A stretch of 32,089 bases of DNA from Pseudomonadales bacterium (GCA_022822865.1 JAJDYJ010000008.1:1-32089), one strand, 5' to 3'; positions 7,052 to 16,406 are shown, counted from the stretch's first letter. Translations and numbers: made by a program. Notes: generated by a model not told the origin, from the letters alone.

Positions 7052-7483
7052 ATGAATGGTTACGATACACTGTCCGAGATGGGACGACTGGAAGAGTCTG
7101 GAATGAAGCGATCCGAAGCTGAAGCAGTGGTCAATTCCGTCAAGGCCGCTGTGGCCCCGCTGGCTACCAGCGCCGAACTCGGCGTGCTGCGGGAGGAAAT
7201 CGTCGGCCTCCGGGAGGAACTCGGAGAGACCCGAACGAGTCTTCGGGAGGAAATCGCGACGACTCAAACGAGTCTGCGGGAGGAACTCAGCGCCAAGATC
7301 GACGACACGAAAGAGACGCTACAGAAGGAAATGGCGACCAAGACCGATCTGGCGGAAATGAAATACGAACTGCACAAGGAAACGTCGGCCTTGATCTGGC
7401 GACTGTTCAAATGGCAAACGACGACGGCGCTCGCGATCACGGGAATCGTGCTCACTGTCCTCTACTACTTCCCGCCCGCCTGA
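7052..7483 (+). CDS. DUF1640-like coiled-coil protein with C-terminal membrane helix
   Basis: The product is 143 residues. The N-terminus MNGYDTLSEMGRLEESGMKR followed by SEAEAVV matches the DUF1640/CCDC90-like opening (xDTLxxxxxLExxGxxxxxAEA). A long coiled coil follows, with LREE repeating at short intervals (residues ~50-85) and TKTDLAEMKYEL. A C-terminal membrane segment (TTALAITGIVLTVLYYF) ends the protein. The start at 7052 has GAGGT just upstream; an ATG at 7040 is possible. Unlike its neighbours it has no AACTATTTTC leader. In bacteria the family's role is not established. Confidence 0.75.
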   Translation: MNGYDTLSEMGRLEESGMKRSEAEAVVNSVKAAVAPLATSAELGVLREEIVGLREELGETRTSLREEIATTQTSLREELSAKIDDTKETLQKEMATKTDLAEMKYELHKETSALIWRLFKWQTTTALAITGIVLTVLYYFPPA

Positions 7484-7500
7484 TTTTCAAAGGGAATTAC

Positions 7501-9035
7501 CTAGCATCTGAAGCTGGTCGTGGTTGCGAGTGTAACGTTGCCGCTCGTGGACGTGGCATAGATCGTAACGTTTCCTCTGTAGCCCGATCTGCACCGGAAT
7601 ATGAAATTCCCGTAGTAGAAGCTCGCATCCCAAATACTTCCTGCGTTGTAAGGCTCCCAGTCCAGTCCCAGATTGCTCAGTTCGGCGTCTTCCGGTTCCG
7701 TGTGCCAGTTGAAAATCCAGAAATCGCCGCTTGCACGTCCCGTTAGGCTGAAGTCGGTGAGAGTCGGTTCAGGGTTCGAGGGCGGCTGAGGGTCACTCGG
7801 CCGGGGCCGGGTTTCGGGTTCCGGCTCGGGATCCGGGTCGGACTCGGGTTCGGGTTCCGGCTCCGGCGGTTGCGAGACCGGCTCCGGTTCGTCATTGTCC
7901 TTGACCACTACCTGCGCTGAATCGTCGATTTCCGACATTATGTATCCATCCGCCGGATTGATCGTGACGGTCACCTCCCCGTCGACCTTGTCCTCGCTGT
8001 CATCGATGGTCGCGACGACATAGTCCACCGAGGTGCTGCCGGCCGGGAGAATCACCTGCTTTTCGCCAAGACCGCCGGCATCGACATAGTTACCGGTTTC
8101 GCCGACCGTAAGAGACACCATCATTCCATGGCCGACGAAACACTCGCCGTAATGGTGAAAACCACGTCGCCGCCCTCCGTTGCCTCCGCTCCCCCCGAAA
8201 TTCCGATCATGGGTTTTGAAAGCGCCACGGGGGGCAGAACCGAAAACAGGCCGCTGTTCAGCAGAAATCCGGTCGCGGCCACTTCGCGGTCGCAGGAAAC
8301 GCGAACCGCCCCGGCGGTGTAGTCTTCCGGAATCCGGAACAGTTCGTCCGCCATCCGGAAGACGGAGGTCATGGCTGGAACCGAAATCGGAGTCTCTCCC
8401 AGGACCGATCCATACGGACTTTCCAGTTCGACCTGGCACGATGCGGCCGAGCTCATGTCATTCGCTGCGACAAGCACCAGCGAGCCGAATTGCGGAATCA
8501 GCGTGAACTGAAACCGGTCCGCTTTCCTCTCGCCGGTCATGCTTGTCATCGAAGCGAGTTCATCCGCGGCGTCGGAACTGAACAGGACCTGGGCAGCCAC
8601 CGGCTCCGCACAGTCGAGCCGGGCATAACCGTAGGTCAGGTTCCCCTCGCCCGTGCTGGCCCAGATCAGGTTGCCGCCGTTTTCCTCCAGCTCGAAGTTG
8701 GCCGTTTCGTTGTTGGCCATCACCAGGAAATGATCTTCGAACCGGCCGGGGCCCAGGTCCGGGCCGGAGAACTCCAGCGAACAATGACTGGCGGAATCGG
8801 AAACGTTGGTGATGATCAGGCGCGACTGAACTCCGTCCCCATCGAGAATGAACGGCAAGAGATGGAGCCGCCCGGCCGCATCGTCGGCGGACGAAACCCT
8901 CGCGAGCAACGTCAACGCACTGACAACTACCAGGCTGCCTAAGACCGGGATCGGTAACTTGTTATATGAACAGAACTTCGAAAAGAACCCACCCGGGTAT
9001 CCAGAAACCCGGGCGACAACACTTGGTAAACGCAA
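7501..9035 (-). pseudogene. exported Calx-beta-domain surface protein, split by a frameshift
   Basis: The first reading frame (9035 to 8121, 304 residues) has a hydrophobic export signal (LGSLVVVSALTLLARVSSA) and two beta-rich repeats, then begins a Calx-beta domain (GAEATEGGDVVFTITAS) and hits TGA. The next frame, open through the junction and offering an ATG at 8124, continues the same domain (MMVSLTVGETGNYVDAG, VTVTINPADGY, VVVKDND). It goes on to a Pro/Glu linker and a C-terminal domain ending at 7501. One lost base near 8121-8130 explains it; no slippery heptamer is visible. The start is a TTG at 9035, uncertain. A sequencing error or real inactivation are both possible, and the overlapping ATGA could allow coupled translation. 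It is a surface or cell-wall protein by architecture. The 190 bp upstream hold two small inverted repeats and no gene. Confidence 0.7.
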
Positions 9036-9225
9036 AACTTATTGTTTCCTTTCATTGCTGTAGATCCACATTGGCGGACCGTGACCACTTTCCTGTAATC
9101 GGCACGACCCCGCGAGGTCGTGAATATTAATTCACATTACTTCGCGATGCACTGCGGTTGTCGAAGTTTCCAGCAAAGGAGCCGTGCTCCCGAACTAATT
9201 CCGCCGAAAAAGGTATTTCCCGGAA

Positions 9226-10353
9226 TCACAATAACCTGCCTCGGTCCTGATCGTCGGCTTCGCGGGCTTCGGCTGGATCAGCGGCCGCCGCAAGGAACAA
9301 GCCAATCAGGTTTTCAGATACAAAGTAGTTGTTCCTTCCATGCCTGCGCTTGGAGACAAAATCGTGATCGGCAAGCGTATTCAGATACCTCGCGGCGGTT
9401 GGGCGGGATACGCGCAGATCGTTCATCACGAACTCGATACGAGTGTAGGGGTGGCGGAACAAGTTGTTCAGCAAGTCTTGAGAATACAGGTTCGGCAATT
9501 CCTCGCGCATCTTCCGCTTTACGCCGGCCATCTGTTGCCGGATTCCATCCACGAGCCGGAGCGTCGTCACCGAAGTTTCCGCCACGGCCCGCAGCATGAA
9601 GACTACCCAGCTTTCCCAGTCCCGATCTTTTCGTACTTTCTGCAACAGGCGATAGTAGCTGTTCTTGTTTCGAATGAGGTAGCGGCTCAGATAGAGAATC
9701 GGCGTGTCCAGCAGGCCCGTCCGAGTCAGGTAAAGCACGTTCAGTATCCGCCCCACGCGCCCGTTGCAATCCGAGAAAGGATGTATGCTTTCGAACCGAT
9801 GGTGTATCAGCGCCATCTTGATCAGCGGATCGATCACGCTCGATGCGTCGTCATTGACGAATCGCTCAAGCGCGGTCATCAGTTCCACGATCTCGGTCGC
9901 GGACTGGGGCGGAACATGGACGGTCTCTCCGGTTGTCTGGTTCTTCAACACTGTGCCTGGCGTCACGCGAAATCCTTCCGTAGTGCCCTTGAGCAGGCGA
10001 AACATGTCGATCAGGGCGTTATTGCTTATGATGCCCTGCGATTGCATCATGCTCTCGTATCCGAGCTTGAGCGCTTCATTGTAGTTTTCCACCTCTTTGG
10101 CCGCGGGCGCCCCCCAGACTTCGGACATTGCCATTGCGCGGAAGAGTTCATCCTGGGTGGTCACGATGTTTTCAATCTCGGAACTCGCCATTGCCTCTTG
10201 CAACGAGAGGGTGTTCAGCAAGATGCCCGGATTGGGGACTGCGGCGGCTCGACCCTTCAGTTCAGCGAGCGCTCTGTTGGCTTGGGCAAGTGTGCCCAGA
10301 ATGGAAACCGTTTGTAGTTCATCGGGAGACGGAAACTCTGGCACCGGATGCAT
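9226..10353 (-). CDS. Fic-family AMPylase-like protein with C-terminal winged helix
   Basis: The product is 375 residues. An N-terminal segment carries the inhibitory motif SSEIEN (pattern S/TxxxEG/N), then the Fic domain with HPFSDCNGRVGR, whose His is the catalytic base for transferring AMP or another group from a nucleotide. The usual motif is HPFxDGNGRxxR; here Cys replaces the first Gly. The C-terminus (RIEFVMNDLRVSRPTAARYL) is a winged-helix domain common in this class and possibly autoregulatory. I prefer the ATG at 10353 over the TTG at 10362; neither has a strong ribosome site. It stands alone, with an AT-rich upstream region. The target is unknown. Confidence 0.88.
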   Translation of the reverse strand: MHPVPEFPSPDELQTVSILGTLAQANRALAELKGRAAAVPNPGILLNTLSLQEAMASSEIENIVTTQDELFRAMAMSEVWGAPAAKEVENYNEALKLGYESMMQSQGIISNNALIDMFRLLKGTTEGFRVTPGTVLKNQTTGETVHVPPQSATEIVELMTALERFVNDDASSVIDPLIKMALIHHRFESIHPFSDCNGRVGRILNVLYLTRTGLLDTPILYLSRYLIRNKNSYYRLLQKVRKDRDWESWVVFMLRAVAETSVTTLRLVDGIRQQMAGVKRKMREELPNLYSQDLLNNLFRHPYTRIEFVMNDLRVSRPTAARYLNTLADHDFVSKRRHGRNNYFVSENLIGLFLAAAADPAEAREADDQDRGRLL

Positions 10354-10362
10354 TGCGTTCAA

Positions 10363-10483
10363 TATTCGGCTCGCATATGGAAAAAATTTGCTGATTTTTT
10401 AGCATATCGCCGCTGATATGTAAAATTATTCGAATATTTTTTATATATAAGCGGAGACATGTAAAAGAAACCAGCAAGAACTT
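10363..10483. promoter_or_regulatory. AT-rich region upstream of fic with inverted repeat
   Basis: This stretch between fic and the recombinase stop is strikingly AT-rich. It contains the inverted repeat CATATC-N6-GATATG (10403-10420), and related CATATG and ACATGTAAAA words nearby. It is the likely fic promoter, perhaps bound by the protein's own winged-helix domain. I could not fix -10/-35 boxes with confidence. Confidence 0.4.
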
Positions 10484-11644
10484 TCAACATTGGGTCAGTT
10501 CGGACAGGACGCCGCCGATTCGTTCCGCGGCGGCTTCGACTTCCCGGTCGGCGACGTGGGAATACACCCGCAAGGTCATGACCGCCTTGCTGTGGCCGAG
10601 CAGCCGGGCGACGACCGGCAGGGAAACGCCCTGCAGCACCGCCTGGGAAGCTACGGTGTGCCGCAGATCGTGCAGGCGCACGTCGTCCAGGCCGGCGCGC
10701 TTGCGAATGGCGGCCCAGAAAGCGTTGATGTCCTTTCTCGGCCTGGTGAAATCGAGCGGAGACGGAAAAACCCAGGGGCTTCCCATTCGCGGCTGGCGCG
10801 CGATCAACTCCTGCGCCGACCTGTTCAGGAAAACCTTTCTCGGCCCGGTCTTCGCGTTCGTCAGATGAAGCGTGTCGCCGTGAACTTCCCGCCATTGCAG
10901 GTTCAATATCTCGCCGCGGCGGCATCCCGTGTGCAGCAGCAGGCGGACGATGTCCGCGTTTTGTGAATTCTTCGGCCTGGCGGATACCCACTCATCCAGC
11001 GTCTGATTGAGGCGGCGGATTTCTTCCTCCGAGAGGAAGCGATTCAATTTGCGGCCGGCGTTTTTCCGGATTCCGGACGCCGGATTCCGGGAAACGACGC
11101 CGCAGGCGATCGCCTGGTTCATGATCTGGTGCAACAGCCCCAGCGCCTTGTTCGCCCCGCCGGGAGATTTCCGGCTGTATTTGGCGAACCAGCGCACCAC
11201 ACTGATCTTGTCGATCCGATCGATCCCCAGGGACCCGAACGCCGGCAGCAACTGACGTTTCAGCGCATGGTCGAGGAAGTTTTTCGTGGACGCCTTGTAA
11301 CGGTCGTAACAGGCGGTCTTCCAGGGGCCCGTGATGAATTCGCGCAGGGTCGGCGTATCTCTCGCGCTGTCTCGCATGCCCGGAAGCGGCTTGCCGCCGT
11401 GCAGGTCGGCCTGAAGCGACGCGCATCGGGCCAGCGCCTTGTCCAGGGTCAGGATTGTCGTCGAACCGAGCGTGACGCGATGCGCCTTGCCCGCCATGCT
11501 CCAATGGAACACGAAACTCTTCCGCCCGGTTGTTCGCACACGGACGCCGAATCCCGCCAGCCGGGTATCCCAGACAGTGTATTCCCGCTCTTTGGGCCGC
11601 AGCCTTTTTATCGCGGTCTCCGTCAATCGTATCCTTACGGCCAT
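10484..11644 (-). CDS. tyrosine recombinase/integrase
   Basis: This 386-residue protein has a P4-integrase-like N-terminal arm-binding region (TVWDTRLAGFGVRV), a SAM-like core-binding region (~110-190) and a complete catalytic domain. The active site is visible: R in HTGCRRGE, K in NAKTGPRK, HDLRH, LLGHS and the nucleophile Y in VYSHV. It starts 3 bp after the stop of the upstream recombinase, with AGGAG inside that gene's end, so the two are co-translated. Both appear intact. No tRNA gene or attachment site is visible nearby. Confidence 0.92.
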   Translation of the reverse strand: MAVRIRLTETAIKRLRPKEREYTVWDTRLAGFGVRVRTTGRKSFVFHWSMAGKAHRVTLGSTTILTLDKALARCASLQADLHGGKPLPGMRDSARDTPTLREFITGPWKTACYDRYKASTKNFLDHALKRQLLPAFGSLGIDRIDKISVVRWFAKYSRKSPGGANKALGLLHQIMNQAIACGVVSRNPASGIRKNAGRKLNRFLSEEEIRRLNQTLDEWVSARPKNSQNADIVRLLLHTGCRRGEILNLQWREVHGDTLHLTNAKTGPRKVFLNRSAQELIARQPRMGSPWVFPSPLDFTRPRKDINAFWAAIRKRAGLDDVRLHDLRHTVASQAVLQGVSLPVVARLLGHSKAVMTLRVYSHVADREVEAAAERIGGVLSELTQC

Positions 11645-11647
11645 CTC

Positions 11648-12769
11648 TCAGCTCCTTTGCAGTACGGCTCCCACGGTCTCGACGGCCTGACGAACCGCCG
11701 ATTCGACGAAATTCGTGTATTTGAGGGTAGACGCGGGGTCGTTATGCCCCAGCAGCATGCCGATGGTTCGTAGATTCTCGCCGTGGGCCAGGGCCACGGA
11801 TGCGTAGGTGTGTCTCAGATCGTGCCTGCATAAATCACGCAGATCCGCTGCGTTCATGAGTTTTTTCCAGGTTACCGGGGCTTCGGCCATGGGAGTTCGG
11901 CCGTCTCTGCCGGGGAAAACCCAGGAACCGGTTCTTGGCAAGGCGTCGAGTACGCCCCGCGCCGCGGAAGAGAGCCAGACCGTGCGCGGGCCGGTCTTTG
12001 AGTCGCGCAAATACAGTTTCCCCTCGCGATAATCCTTCCATTGCAGCGAGCGGATTTCGGAACAGCGACAACCGGTCAGCAGCAACAACCGGAAGTACGC
12101 CACGTGCATCGGCTTCTCCGTCTCCAGCAGGTCCAGCGCTCTTCCGAAACGGCGCAACTCCTCGTTCGACAGAAACCGTTCCCGCCCCTGGCGCCGATAG
12201 CGTTTGACGCCCTGGCAGGGATTGCTGCCTTCCTCGCGATAGCCGAGCGTCTCGGCCTCCCGGAAGATCACGGAAAGCACGGGTATGGCGCGGTCGGCCA
12301 CCGCCGGAGTCCGGTGCAGCGAAGCGAACCACTCCTGCACGTCCTGGCGCGTGATCTCGCCGATGGCCCGGTCGCCGAATCGCGGCAGCAGGTAGGTTCG
12401 GCAATGCCTGCTGTTCACCCGAAAGGTTCCCGGTTTCCAGAGCGTCCGGTAACGCGAGAGGGCTTCGCTCGCCACGAACCTGAAAGTCACGTCGCCGGCC
12501 TTTGCCGGGATGACGTCGTGCGCAAGCGACGCATTCGCCAGCAGCGACCGCGCCTCCTGCCGGGCTTGGGCGAACGAAAGGCGCTCGGCATCGCCGATTA
12601 CCCGCCACAAGTTGTGCCCTTTCCTCCTGGAATGAACAAAGTAGGACTTCTTGCCGGAAGGGAAGACGCGCACGCCGAATCCCCTCAGTTGCGCGTCACG
12701 AACGCAGTAGATCTTGCCGCGCGGTTCGAGACTTTCGACCCGTCGCTGGCTGAGCCCGTTGACCACCAT
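11648..12769 (-). CDS. tyrosine recombinase/integrase
   Basis: This is a 373-residue paralogue of the downstream recombinase, sharing the plan but not close in sequence. The catalytic residues are R in LTGCRCSE, K in DSKTGPR, HDLRHTYAS, LLGHND and Y in TLKYTNF. The N-terminal motif CVRDAQLRGFGVRVF is the arm-binding domain of P4-like integrases. GGAG lies 7 nt before the ATG. Its 5' end is only ~100 bp from the inverted leader of the second RTX gene. Paired recombinases can act together in integration or in inverting flanked DNA; which applies here is not known. Confidence 0.92.
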   Translation of the reverse strand: MVVNGLSQRRVESLEPRGKIYCVRDAQLRGFGVRVFPSGKKSYFVHSRRKGHNLWRVIGDAERLSFAQARQEARSLLANASLAHDVIPAKAGDVTFRFVASEALSRYRTLWKPGTFRVNSRHCRTYLLPRFGDRAIGEITRQDVQEWFASLHRTPAVADRAIPVLSVIFREAETLGYREEGSNPCQGVKRYRRQGRERFLSNEELRRFGRALDLLETEKPMHVAYFRLLLLTGCRCSEIRSLQWKDYREGKLYLRDSKTGPRTVWLSSAARGVLDALPRTGSWVFPGRDGRTPMAEAPVTWKKLMNAADLRDLCRHDLRHTYASVALAHGENLRTIGMLLGHNDPASTLKYTNFVESAVRQAVETVGAVLQRS

Positions 12770-12872
12770 CGAATAACTCCTTTTTTGTGTTGCAATCGGG
12801 GTAAGGGCGGATACGTTTTCCGCGAGTTTCCCAAAAATTAATTCCTTTTATATTAATAAGTTAGTACTCCAA

Positions 12873-12977
12873 ATGCGCTTCGGGGTGTCTTGTTTATGCT
12901 CGCATGACGAGTTGGCGGTCAGTTTGCGCAAATCTGACCACGACGAAATTTGAAACTTGATATCAAGGAGTACCAAA
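12873..12977 (+). promoter_or_regulatory. conserved 105-nt leader of RTX gene 2
   Basis: Same sequence as 5746-5850 apart from a few changes. The long palindrome (12917-12939) has one inserted T that breaks perfect symmetry. CTTGATATCAAG (12956-12967) again overlaps the AAGGAG site. The 100 bp before it, back to the recombinase start, is AT-rich near 12835-12865 and may hold promoters for both directions. Confidence 0.65.
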
Positions 12978-15900
12978 ATGGCAGTAACTGAGCAAACCAG
13001 AACCGGCCTGATCGGGCTGTCGGTGGCGATGCTGGGAAGCGCCCCGGGCACCGATCTGCTCAACGAGTGGGTGGCCGCTCACGAAGGCGGCATGTCGCTG
13101 GAGGACATCGCGAACCACATAGCGGGTTCCGACGCCTTCCAGGCGACCTATCCCGCCTTCCTCACCAACGCGGAGTTCGCGGAAGCCTTCCTCGGCAACG
13201 TGCTCGGCGACAACGTGTCCGCCGAACTGACGGCCGCTGCCGAAGGCATCGTCGTCGGCCTGCTTAACGACGGCCTGAGCCGCGGCGCGCTCGCGCTGGC
13301 GGTGGTCGACGCCCTGCACGACATCGCCATGACGGGCATGGACCATCCGGCCTACGGCGGTCTCGGCATGGCGGCCATGGCTTTCGCCAACCAGATCGAA
13401 GTGGCCGAACACTACACGCTGAACGCCCGCATGGCGGAGCCCTCCGCGGACGTTCTGGACGGCGTTACTTCCGACGCCGACAGCGTGACGATGGCCATCG
13501 ACGCCATCGACAATCCTCCCGCGCCGCCCGAAGAAATGGAAGGCCAGACCTTCACCCTCGGCACCCTGCGCGACAAGGTCGTCGGCACGGCCTATGACGA
13601 CACGATCGTCTCCGAGCCGGACTCCAAGGGCGACGCGACGCTGGGGCCGGCCGACACCATCGACGGCGGCGCCGGCTACGACTCGCTGGAGATTTTCAAT
13701 ATCGAGACGGACGGAATCATGATCGACTCCGCCGTGGACGCGGACGTGATGAACGTCGAGCATGTCTATCTCAGCGCCAGGAACGCCATCGATGTGAACC
13801 TGAGCGAGTGGGAAGGCCTGGAAATGGTTGAGATCGGCCGCTTTGGAAGAGACGAGGACGTGATGGTCACCGTTGACGGCGCCTCGGTTTCCAGTTCGCG
13901 CACGATTGACGGGGATGTGACCATCGCCGGCGCCGCGGGCGACGTGAGCGTCGCCGCCGGCAAGACTTCGGTCGTGCGGGTCGAATCCGGCGCGCACACG
14001 ACTTCCGTCATGGCCAAGGGCGGCATGACCGTGGATGTGGCTTCCAACGGCGCGAACGGCCAGTCCATGACCGTCACCAGCGTGTCGATCGACGGCGTGG
14101 CCGGCGAAGACCTGGGCGCGGACAAAGTGCGCGGCAATACGATGGAGGCTGTGGCGAATCCTCTCTACATGGCAGATGCGAGCGAAGGCACGGTGGCCAG
14201 TTTCCGATACCTGACCGATGCCGGAGTCACGGCGAGGGATGGTGACGATGACAACGACCACTCGGATGTCCTCACCGTAACCAGCGGTAACGGCGCCCAC
14301 GTAACGGACACCGCAACCGCCGCGGCAATGATCCTCACCAGGTTCGGCGCGGATGGCAAGCGGGTGGCGCCCGGCGCGGCGGGCTATGACACCGCCGATA
14401 TGAGCACCGACAGCGGCGGCGTTCCCGTCCACGTCTACTCCGACGCCATCCAGTCCATCGAGTTGCACAACACCTGGGCCACCGTGGCCGTGGTGAACAA
14501 GTCGAAGACGCCCCAGGACCTGATGGTCACCGTCAACAAGTACGGCACCGACAAGATCGGCGGCAAGCTCTGCCTGGCCCAGACCGGCGCGGCGGCGAAC
14601 GTCGACCTCATGGTCGTCGGCGACTCCAACTTCATCCTGGCCGGCAACGCCACCAAGACCATCGACGTCACCCTCGACGCGGACCTGAAACTTGGGGTCA
14701 CCAAGTTCCAGAATCCCAACCCCGACATGCCTTCGGACACGCTGGAGTCCGTCATGCTCAGCGGCGCCGGCGATTTCGAGATGAACGCCATGGGGCTGAG
14801 CAAGCTGAAAACGATCGACGCCAGCGGCGCCAGCGGAGACGTGATCATCACCAACCTCGGCGGCAGCGCAACCTCCTACATGGGCGGTTCCGGCTTCGAT
14901 TGCCTCGGCGTGGCCGCCCACAACAACGCCAAGGGCATCATGGTCAGCCTCGGCATGGGCAACGACGTGTTCAAGTCGGGCGCGAGCAGCAACAAGAGCC
15001 GCGTGGACGGCGGCGACGGCATGGACACCCTGCACCTGACCAGCTCCACCGGAATTTCCTACGATCCGGACGGTCCAACAGGGCCTGCCAAGGCGATGTC
15101 GATCTACTCGAACTTCGAGACCCTGAACGTCGGCGGCAGCGTCGAGGCCATGTACGATGTCAAGCTGCTTGGCGTCGACAACGTGGTCGTGACGGACGCC
15201 AGCACCATGGGCATGGTGACCCTGGACAACATGGCCGACGGCATGGGCATCAGCGTCCACGGCAAGGGCAAGGACGGCATCAGCGCCGTCATCGTTCACG
15301 CGATGGCGGATCGGGAGCCCGGCGCGGCCAGGTACAGCGGGGAGCTCAACGTGAACCTGCTCGCCAACGGCGGCGCGACCGACACCAAGGCCAGCACCAT
15401 GGGCGAAGCCATGCTGACGCTGTCCGTCGACGAGGAGATCGAGATTCTCAGCATCGACTCCAGCGCCAACGCGGGCGGCTCCTCCCCAGCGGTTTCCGCG
15501 AGGAACAAGCCGGGCGCGGGCCACTACGAGAACACGGTGACGCTGAACGGCACGAACGACGCCGACGCCGCGACCGTGGAGGCGATCAACGTCAGCGGCA
15601 ACGCCAAGGTGGTGGTCATGCAGTCCACCGTGTCGGGGTCCGAACTCGGTTTCGGGCAGCTTGAACTGGTCGACGCCGAAGACAACACCGGAGGCGTCAC
15701 CGTCGATGCGACGGGAACCACGGAAGAGGTGGACATGGTCGGCGGCAGCGCCAAGGATGTGTTCACCGGCGGCGCCCAGGACGACGACCTCCGTGGCAAC
15801 GGCGGCAACGACATGCTGACGGGTGGCGTCGGAGACGACAGCCTCCGCGGTGGCGCTGGTGGTGACACGCTCACCGGCGGCGATGGTAACGACACCTTCG

Positions 15901-16406
15901 ACTACACCGCGGCGTCGGATTCCCAGGTTGCCTGGACCGCCACCGGAGCGATGTATGGTTTCGACACTATCACCGACTTCACCACCTCCGGGGACAAGAT
16001 TTCCCTGGGCCGAACCCTGTTCAACAGTCTGAAGGGGTCGATCAAGGCTTATACCGGCGACGCTGCGATCAATAGCACCAATGAGGTGGGCGAGGGAGAA
16101 ACCGACCCAAGCGACAACTCGTTGCGGGCCTTTCTCGGTGACGGCGACGGAATCTTCGAAACGGTGACGCCGAACACGGACGGTTTCGGCAACACCACCG
16201 CCAAGCATTCCATTGCGACCGTGGCGGAAGTCTATCAAGCCAACGACGACAACGGCGATGGCATGATTGACAACGACGATACAGCCGACAACCGCATCTG
16301 GGTCCTCATCGATGTCGACGGCGACGGCGATTTCGACGCCGGCACCGACATGGCCATCGCCATCGCGGGTGAATCGGCCCCGGCACAGGCGGATTTCAGC
16401 GCCTGA
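12978..16406 (+). CDS. RTX-type secreted surface (S-layer-like) protein, copy 2
   Basis: The product is 1142 residues. The first ~185 are nearly the same as copy 1 (MAVTEQTRTGLIGLSVAMLG, SDAFQATYPAF). The middle is a diverged homologue, still with the recurrent SVEAxNV/GGSGFDxL-type beta-repeat pattern. RTX calcium-binding nonapeptides are denser here (about 921-973: GGNDMLTGGVGDDSLRGG), followed by FDTITDFTTSGDKISLG. Near the end, IDVDGDGDFDAGTDMAI is a second calcium-loop-like motif. There is no signal peptide, in line with type I secretion. The ATG at 12978 has AAGGAG 7 nt upstream; an upstream in-frame start at 12957 lies inside the leader palindrome and is rejected. Same role as copy 1, by inference a surface-layer component. 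Confidence 0.87.
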   Translation: MAVTEQTRTGLIGLSVAMLGSAPGTDLLNEWVAAHEGGMSLEDIANHIAGSDAFQATYPAFLTNAEFAEAFLGNVLGDNVSAELTAAAEGIVVGLLNDGLSRGALALAVVDALHDIAMTGMDHPAYGGLGMAAMAFANQIEVAEHYTLNARMAEPSADVLDGVTSDADSVTMAIDAIDNPPAPPEEMEGQTFTLGTLRDKVVGTAYDDTIVSEPDSKGDATLGPADTIDGGAGYDSLEIFNIETDGIMIDSAVDADVMNVEHVYLSARNAIDVNLSEWEGLEMVEIGRFGRDEDVMVTVDGASVSSSRTIDGDVTIAGAAGDVSVAAGKTSVVRVESGAHTTSVMAKGGMTVDVASNGANGQSMTVTSVSIDGVAGEDLGADKVRGNTMEAVANPLYMADASEGTVASFRYLTDAGVTARDGDDDNDHSDVLTVTSGNGAHVTDTATAAAMILTRFGADGKRVAPGAAGYDTADMSTDSGGVPVHVYSDAIQSIELHNTWATVAVVNKSKTPQDLMVTVNKYGTDKIGGKLCLAQTGAAANVDLMVVGDSNFILAGNATKTIDVTLDADLKLGVTKFQNPNPDMPSDTLESVMLSGAGDFEMNAMGLSKLKTIDASGASGDVIITNLGGSATSYMGGSGFDCLGVAAHNNAKGIMVSLGMGNDVFKSGASSNKSRVDGGDGMDTLHLTSSTGISYDPDGPTGPAKAMSIYSNFETLNVGGSVEAMYDVKLLGVDNVVVTDASTMGMVTLDNMADGMGISVHGKGKDGISAVIVHAMADREPGAARYSGELNVNLLANGGATDTKASTMGEAMLTLSVDEEIEILSIDSSANAGGSSPAVSARNKPGAGHYENTVTLNGTNDADAATVEAINVSGNAKVVVMQSTVSGSELGFGQLELVDAEDNTGGVTVDATGTTEEVDMVGGSAKDVFTGGAQDDDLRGNGGNDMLTGGVGDDSLRGGAGGDTLTGGDGNDTFDYTAASDSQVAWTATGAMYGFDTITDFTTSGDKISLGRTLFNSLKGSIKAYTGDAAINSTNEVGEGETDPSDNSLRAFLGDGDGIFETVTPNTDGFGNTTAKHSIATVAEVYQANDDNGDGMIDNDDTADNRIWVLIDVDGDGDFDAGTDMAIAIAGESAPAQADFSA

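Noticed and set aside
8115..8135. Programmed -1 frameshift in the Calx-beta gene
   Set aside because: No X_XXY_YYZ slippery heptamer or clear downstream structure; a lost base or sequencing error is simpler.
9770..12770. tRNA gene or duplicated att site near the recombinases
   Set aside because: I saw no tRNA-like cloverleaf sequence and no flanking direct repeat that I could support by eye.
12957..12977. Upstream in-frame start for RTX gene 2
   Set aside because: It would translate the ribosome site and palindrome, and copy 1 starts at the position matching 12978.
12963..16238. 1091-codon open frame antisense to RTX gene 2
   Set aside because: A shadow of GC-rich coding DNA: low-complexity His/Val/Gly/Asp composition, no domain, no ribosome site, and the plus-strand gene is certain.
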